From positions 352,262 through 416,261 of the forward strand of contig NZ_BMOU01000001.1 in NCBI RefSeq assembly GCF_014647235.1: DNA of 64,000 bases, in the 5' to 3' direction. The DNA is from Haloarcula pellucida. Its GTDB lineage: Archaea > Halobacteriota > Halobacteria > Halobacteriales > Haloarculaceae. The position numbers and the translations under genes were made by a program. Within the stretch, counting starts at the first letter, position 1; every line of letters starts with the position of its first letter. The notes beneath the pieces were generated by a model. It was not told the DNA's origin and ran no database searches. It worked only from the letters and a program-made list of their open reading frames with translations. Positions 60,649 to 64,000 of this stretch are shown piece by piece.

Positions 60649-61020
60649 TTACTGCCAGTTGTCGCGGTCCAGCACGAACGAGGCGATGTGGGAGGCGAGT
60701 TCTCGACCCGCGTCTTCGCTTGCGGTGTGGAGTTCACCGGAGACCGGCCCGGCCTCGCCGCCGACGCCCTCCGCCTCGGAGATGGGGTCGGTACCCGTGG
60801 GATACGGACGACGGGAGCGAACCCGGTCGCGCAACCGCTGGAGCGTGGCCGGCGATAGTTGCTGGTCGAGGTGCTGGAGGTCGTAGCGGACGATGTAGCC
60901 ACGCGTCGCCTCTCGGACGGCGACGACGGGGTGCCCGCGGTTCGCACAGCGTTCCCAGAGTGCCTGTTGCTCGTCGCGCGTCGCGTAGACGGGGACGTTC
61001 GACGGTGCGAGGTGGTCCAT
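60649..61020 (-). CDS. Conserved hypothetical haloarchaeal protein
   Basis: 123 aa. A basic N-terminal half (RDEQQALWERCANRGHPVVA) with mixed alpha/beta content, then a helix (HLDQQLSPATLQRLRDRVRS) and an acidic middle, ending SHIASFVLDRDNWQ. No known motif. The composition (many Asp/Glu, coherent helices) supports coding on this strand rather than the opposite one. Confidence 0.55.
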   Translation of the reverse strand: MDHLAPSNVPVYATRDEQQALWERCANRGHPVVAVREATRGYIVRYDLQHLDQQLSPATLQRLRDRVRSRRPYPTGTDPISEAEGVGGEAGPVSGELHTASEDAGRELASHIASFVLDRDNWQ

Positions 61021-61078
61021 CGGAAAACTGTACGTGTCCGACCCGTATCGACCCTTCGGCTACTGCGATAGACGACGG

Positions 61079-61375
61079 CTACCGTAACGTCGTGTAACTC
61101 AGGCCGGCGATGGCGACGAACTGGAGCGCTCGCAACACGAGGACGGCCTGCTGGACGTGGGGGTCGCCGGCGTAGAAGCTCTGCATCGAGAAGAAAAAGT
61201 ACAGGGCGACGGCGTTCTCGACGAGCATCGCGAGGGCAAAGGCCACCAGCCCCGCGACCAGTCCGGTCCGGAAGGTAGCGTAGTTGCGCACCCAGACGCC
61301 GAGCAGGGGTATCAGCAGGAGGACGTTGATACCCGCGAGCACCGCCGCGGCGGTGATGAGCGTCCCCATCGCCAT
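61079..61375 (-). CDS. Membrane protein paired with the HTH gene (DUF7521-like)
   Basis: 98 aa, three transmembrane segments (LITAAAVLAGINVLLLIPLLG; TGLVAGLVAFALAMLVENAV; VLVLRALQFVAIAGLSYTTL). Family members sit beside small winged-helix genes in haloarchaea, and a membrane-regulator pair is likely; the DUF number is from memory. The ATG at 61375 shares its A with the stop of a 14-codon mini-ORF that links it to the HTH gene. An alternative ATG is two codons later. Confidence 0.68.
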   Translation of the reverse strand: MAMGTLITAAAVLAGINVLLLIPLLGVWVRNYATFRTGLVAGLVAFALAMLVENAVALYFFFSMQSFYAGDPHVQQAVLVLRALQFVAIAGLSYTTLR

Positions 61376-61419
61376 CAGTCTCTCGCCCCCGGGTGCCGTC
61401 CGTCTGTGCTGTCGCTCAT
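61375..61419 (-). other. 14-codon mini-ORF bridging the HTH and membrane genes
   Basis: Reads MSDSTDGRHPGARD and stop. Its ATG overlaps the HTH gene stop (ATGA, 61416-61419), and its stop overlaps the start of the membrane gene (TGATG, 61373-61377). The tight coupling at both ends suggests that it is a translated leader or a relay for ribosome re-initiation; it could also be chance. Confidence 0.35.
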
Positions 61420-61694
61420 CTGTCCATCTGCTCCACGATGTCCTCGAAGGTGTCCCGGTACTGGTCGAACCGGTCCGTGAGGAAGTACAGTTTGGCGTAG
61501 TCCTCGTCGCCGGACTCGACGACGTCGTGCTCTTCGAGTTGCTCCATGTGGTGGCGTATCGTCTTATAGCCCACGTCGAGTTCGTCGGCGAGTTCGTTGG
61601 CGTTCATCGGTCGCTCCGTGAGGGCGTCGATGATGCGCGCCCTGTTGGCACCGCCGCGCGTCGCCGTCAGCAGGTACCAGAGCGCTTTCTCCAT
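61416..61694 (-). CDS. Winged-helix transcriptional regulator (ArsR-like)
   Basis: 92 aa. ALWYLLTATRGGANRARIID, RPMNANELADELDVGYKTIR and HHMEQLEEHDVVESGDEDYA form a classical winged helix; helix 3 is the recognition helix. Starts at ATG 61692-61694; ORF upstream continues across the 178-bp intergenic stretch but has no homology. Regulated gene unknown; the membrane protein encoded after it is the best candidate partner. Confidence 0.82.
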   Translation of the reverse strand: MEKALWYLLTATRGGANRARIIDALTERPMNANELADELDVGYKTIRHHMEQLEEHDVVESGDEDYAKLYFLTDRFDQYRDTFEDIVEQMDR

Positions 61695-61872
61695 CCCTCT
61701 CGTGTCCTGACTGTTCGTGCCTGTCTCAAAGGTCTGTCTCTCGGCGGCCCGCCCGTCGACGCCCCGCCGGTCGCTGTCGTGTGCGTGGACCACGGCAAGT
61801 TCGGGCGGAGGGACGCTAGCCACGGCCAAAACCGTTCTTACAACTCTCTTCCGAGACTGTCCCAAATTCGGA

Positions 61873-62997
61873 CTACTCGCGAATCGCGGCCGTCGCCTCC
61901 GCCATGATGTCGATGGCCTCTTTCAGCGTCTCCATGTCCGTCGCATAGGAGATGCGGGCGTAGCCGTCACCGTTCTCGCCGAAAGCGTCGCCCGGAACGA
62001 CGACGACGCCGCGGTCGATGACTTCCTCGACCCAGCCCTCGGGTACCTTCGGCATCGCGTAGAACGCGCCCTTCGGCGTGGGACACTCCAGCCCCATCTC
62101 TTCGAACCCCTCTAGCAGGACGTCGCGGCGGGCCTCGAAAGCCTCGCGCATCTCGACCACGGGGTCCTGTGGGCCGGTGAGTGCCGCTTCGGCGGCGTAC
62201 TGGGCCGGCGCGGAGGCACAGGCCTGTGCGTACTGGTGGACCCGGAGCATCCGCTCGATGCGCTCGTTCGACCCGGTGACCCAGCCGAGGCGCCACCCGG
62301 TCATCGAGTAGGCCTTCGAGCAGGCGTTGACGACGACGACGTTGCCCGTCTCGTCGAACTCCGCCGGGGAGCGGTGTTCACCCTCGAACACCTGGTGTTC
62401 GTACACCTCGTCGGAGATGCAGAGCACGTCGTGCTCGCTCGCGATGCGGGCGAACTCGCGCATGTCCTCGGGCGACTGGACGGCGCCGGTCGGGTTGGCC
62501 GGCGAGTTGACGACGAACGCCGCGGTGTCCTCGGTGATGGCGTCCTCGACCGTCGCGGGGTCCATCGTCAGGTCCTCGCGCAGACCCACCGGTTTGGGCG
62601 TCCCACCCGCGAGGTGGGTCAGCGCGTCGTAGGAGACGAACCCGGGGTCGGGGAAGACGACTTCGTCGCCCGCGTCGACGTGGGCCTCCAAGGCGATGTG
62701 CAGGGCCTCGCTCCCGCCGGAAGTGGCGATGACGTCCTCCGGGTCGACGGCTAAGTCGTTGTCCCGGTCGTGTTTCTCGGCGATGGCCTCGCGGAGTTCG
62801 AGTGTCCCCTTGTTCGACGTGTAGGCGTCGACCTTGCCCGAGCGGATGGCGTCGACGGCGGCCTCGCGAGCGTGGTCCGGCGTCGGGAAGTCCGGTTGCC
62901 CGAGGCCGAGGTTGATGGCGTCCTCGCCGGCGGCCTCGAACACCTCGCGGATTCCGGAGATGGATACCTGTTCGACGCGGCTGGAGAATTCGGTCAT
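61873..62997 (-). CDS. Class I PLP aminotransferase, aspartate-type
   Basis: 374 aa. Fold-type I enzyme: INLGLGQPDFPTP (N-terminal), NSPANPTGAVQ, SDEVYEHQVFEGE and the PLP Lys228 in NACSKAYSMTGWRLGW. A dipeptide AYTSNKGTLELREAIAEK holds the substrate arm. Aspartate, alanine or aromatic aminotransferase are all possible; archaeal enzymes of this subfamily often have broad specificity. Monocistronic. Confidence 0.92.
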   Translation of the reverse strand: MTEFSSRVEQVSISGIREVFEAAGEDAINLGLGQPDFPTPDHAREAAVDAIRSGKVDAYTSNKGTLELREAIAEKHDRDNDLAVDPEDVIATSGGSEALHIALEAHVDAGDEVVFPDPGFVSYDALTHLAGGTPKPVGLREDLTMDPATVEDAITEDTAAFVVNSPANPTGAVQSPEDMREFARIASEHDVLCISDEVYEHQVFEGEHRSPAEFDETGNVVVVNACSKAYSMTGWRLGWVTGSNERIERMLRVHQYAQACASAPAQYAAEAALTGPQDPVVEMREAFEARRDVLLEGFEEMGLECPTPKGAFYAMPKVPEGWVEEVIDRGVVVVPGDAFGENGDGYARISYATDMETLKEAIDIMAEATAAIRE

Positions 62998-63060
62998 GTT
63001 CGTTCCCTTCGGCCGGTGGCCGATAATTCTTCCCGATTCGCCGAGCCGCTGTCCCGATCA

Positions 63061-63432
63061 TCAGCAGACCGTCACGTCGTCGCCGCTTACGCGGTGCGCA
63101 TCCGTGGGCGTGACCCGATAGACGGCCTCCGACGCCGTGTCGGCGAACACTCGGTCGTCGCCGGTACCGACGGTGTAGGCGTACGGGAGCGTCACGCGGA
63201 CGTAGACGCCGTCGGAACTGACTCGCGTGATGCGGGCGTCCCGTGACGGTCCCGCCCCCTCGTTGGTCCCCCAGTCGGAGAGGCAGTCGGCGGATTCGAG
63301 GTGTCCCTCGACGTACGCCGTCTCGGCCGCCAGCGCACGTCGCTCGGCTACCGTCGCCGAGACGACGCCTGCGGCGAGGACGAGTCCCACCAGCGCGAGT
63401 CCGTAGAGGAGCGTCCGTCGGGTCGATGGCAT
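63061..63432 (-). CDS. Membrane-anchored extracytoplasmic protein of unknown function
   Basis: 123 aa. MPSTRRTLLYGLALVGLVLA is an N-terminal signal anchor; the remaining ~95 residues are outside the membrane, beta-rich (DARITRVSSDGVYVRVTLPY), with two Cys (SADCLSDWG; VTVC at the end) that could form a disulfide. No family recognised. Confidence 0.62.
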   Translation of the reverse strand: MPSTRRTLLYGLALVGLVLAAGVVSATVAERRALAAETAYVEGHLESADCLSDWGTNEGAGPSRDARITRVSSDGVYVRVTLPYAYTVGTGDDRVFADTASEAVYRVTPTDAHRVSGDDVTVC

Positions 63433-63520
63433 CCGTGTCCGAGCGATAGTCTGGTCGGGGTGAAGTCTTTGGGGAGGCTTCGACGGCGGTTTGAGCGATT
63501 CGCCGGTCGCCGGGCGGTCC

Positions 63521-63695
63521 TACCGAACCAACGACATCGCGATAGCGCCCCCGCCGCCGACTTCCTCGCGTCGCCGCCGGGCGATGCTACCGAACCAACG
63601 ACATCGCGATAGCGCCCCCGCCGCCGACTTCCTCGCGTCGCCGCCGGGCGGTCCTACCGAACCAACGACATCGCGATAGCGCCCCCGCCGCCGAC
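63521..63695. repeat. 67-bp tandem repeat, a duplicated thiolase 3' end
   Basis: Two full 67-bp units (63521-63587 and 63588-63654, differing at two positions near their right ends) and a 41-bp third copy (63655-63695) that is the real end of the thiolase gene. Each copy holds the final 13 codons, the stop and a 25-nt spacer, so the gene end occurs three times in a row. Unit 1 starts TACCGAACCAACGACATCGC. The DNA between 63433 and 63520 holds nothing else I can name. Confidence 0.9.
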
Positions 63696-64000
63696 GCTCA
63701 TCCCAACCACGCCTCTGTCGTGGTCCTCCCGTTCCATCGCGTAGGCGAGCGTCGTCGTGAGGATGCCGCCGCTGGCGCCGATGGGGTGGCCCAGCGCCAC
63801 CGCGCCGCCCAGCGGATTGTGCGTCTCCGGGGGTATCCCGAGTTCGTCGGCGACGTACACCATCTGGGCGGCGAACGCCTCGTTGAGTTCGAAGTGGTCC
63901 ACGTCGTCGACCGAGAGGTCGTTCCGGTCGAGCAGCTTCGAGACGGCGTCACAGACCGCCAGCGAGAACTCCCCGGGGTCGCGGTAGGCGACGGCGTAGT
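63654..64000 (-). CDS. Thiolase (acetyl-CoA acyltransferase), N-terminus beyond the window
   Basis: About 115 C-terminal residues are present; the gene starts beyond 64000. NEAFAAQ and GGAVALGHPIGASGG (catalytic His) are typical of thiolases. The last motif reads MSVGGGGAIAMSLVR, where standard thiolases have CIGGG: Ser replaces the second catalytic Cys. This class is different from the SCP2-type thiolase at 55247-56413. Its stop is followed directly by the duplicated repeat of the gene end. Confidence 0.85.
   Translation of the reverse strand, partial: YAVAYRDPGEFSLAVCDAVSKLLDRNDLSVDDVDHFELNEAFAAQMVYVADELGIPPETHNPLGGAVALGHPIGASGGILTTTLAYAMEREDHDRGVVGMSVGGGGAIAMSLVR

Noticed and set aside
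63491-63679. Short plus-strand frame across the tandem repeat with repetitive Pro/Ser/Arg
   Set aside because: It is a reading of the duplicated thiolase end in the wrong strand and has no gene-like features.
1-64000. tRNA, rRNA, CRISPR arrays, insertion sequences and riboswitches
   Set aside because: Looked for in the intergenic gaps; no cloverleaf, rRNA-like stretch, regularly spaced repeats, transposase or known riboswitch shape was found by eye.

Overview
The window is a 64 kb piece of a haloarchaeal chromosome. The evidence is high GC (roughly two thirds), very acidic proteins, Tat signals on exported proteins, a halocyanin, ferredoxin-linked 2-oxoacid oxidoreductase (KorAB), archaeal TATA boxes 25-30 nt upstream of start codons (leaderless transcription), and several small families that I know only from Halobacteria. 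Gene content (glutamate dehydrogenase, CitE-like lyase, MaoC hydratase, acyl-CoA carboxylase, B12-binding mutase subunit, MeaB) would suit a Haloarcula-type organism using the methylaspartate cycle, but that is inference. I saw no rRNA, tRNA, CRISPR array, transposase or replication origin.

Layout. 1-5.4 kb: a truncated cation exchanger, shikimate dehydrogenase, a helix-hairpin-helix protein and a pabB-pabA-pabC-like operon. 5.4-12.5 kb: secreted alpha-amylase with an AT-rich promoter and operator, a saccharopine-dehydrogenase remnant, small redox and regulatory genes, and korAB. 12.5-17.6 kb: a broken HTH regulator, photolyase, an unknown acidic protein divergent from a geranylgeranyl-reductase-type flavoprotein, and an NAD-kinase-fold protein without its catalytic motif. 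17.6-24.0 kb: a b6f-like respiratory cluster (split cytochrome b, Rieske protein, membrane-anchored halocyanin and six small membrane proteins). 24-34.7 kb: UspA proteins, Nth, GNAT, peroxiredoxin, DoxX operon, RtcB paralogue, acyl-CoA dehydrogenase, RIO-like kinase, transporter and flavoprotein. 34.7-46.6 kb: glutamate dehydrogenase, CitE lyase, MaoC, CPBP protease, acyl-CoA carboxylase, a surface glycoprotein, Fbp and beta-oxidation enzymes. 46.6-56.8 kb: a long palindrome, PadR regulator, HTTM protein, PhoX, B12-binding subunit with MeaB, hydrolase and a thiolase/DUF35 operon. 56.8-64 kb: a bactofilin-like protein, YchF-type GTPase, UbiA prenyltransferase, small membrane and HTH genes, an aminotransferase, and a truncated thiolase whose 3' end is tandemly duplicated.

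How the genes work together. Fatty-acid and propionyl-CoA metabolism recurs: two acyl-CoA dehydrogenases, 3-hydroxyacyl-CoA dehydrogenase, two thiolases, a carboxylase with a fused N-terminal domain, and the mutase B12 subunit with its chaperone. KorAB feeds ferredoxin, and the b6f-like cluster passes quinol electrons to halocyanin. The genome is compact: five convergent gene pairs end on the same overlapping 4-nt stop.

The signals most worth a second look are the 78-bp palindrome at 46617-46694, the 67-bp tandem duplication of the thiolase end at 63521-63695, two remnants that keep both gene ends but lack the middle (6983-7159, 12675-12877), the NAD-kinase-like protein lacking GGDGT (16884-17603), the Asp-rich unknown protein at 14312-15466, and inverted repeats placed at the promoters of the amylase, DoxX and thiolase operons.
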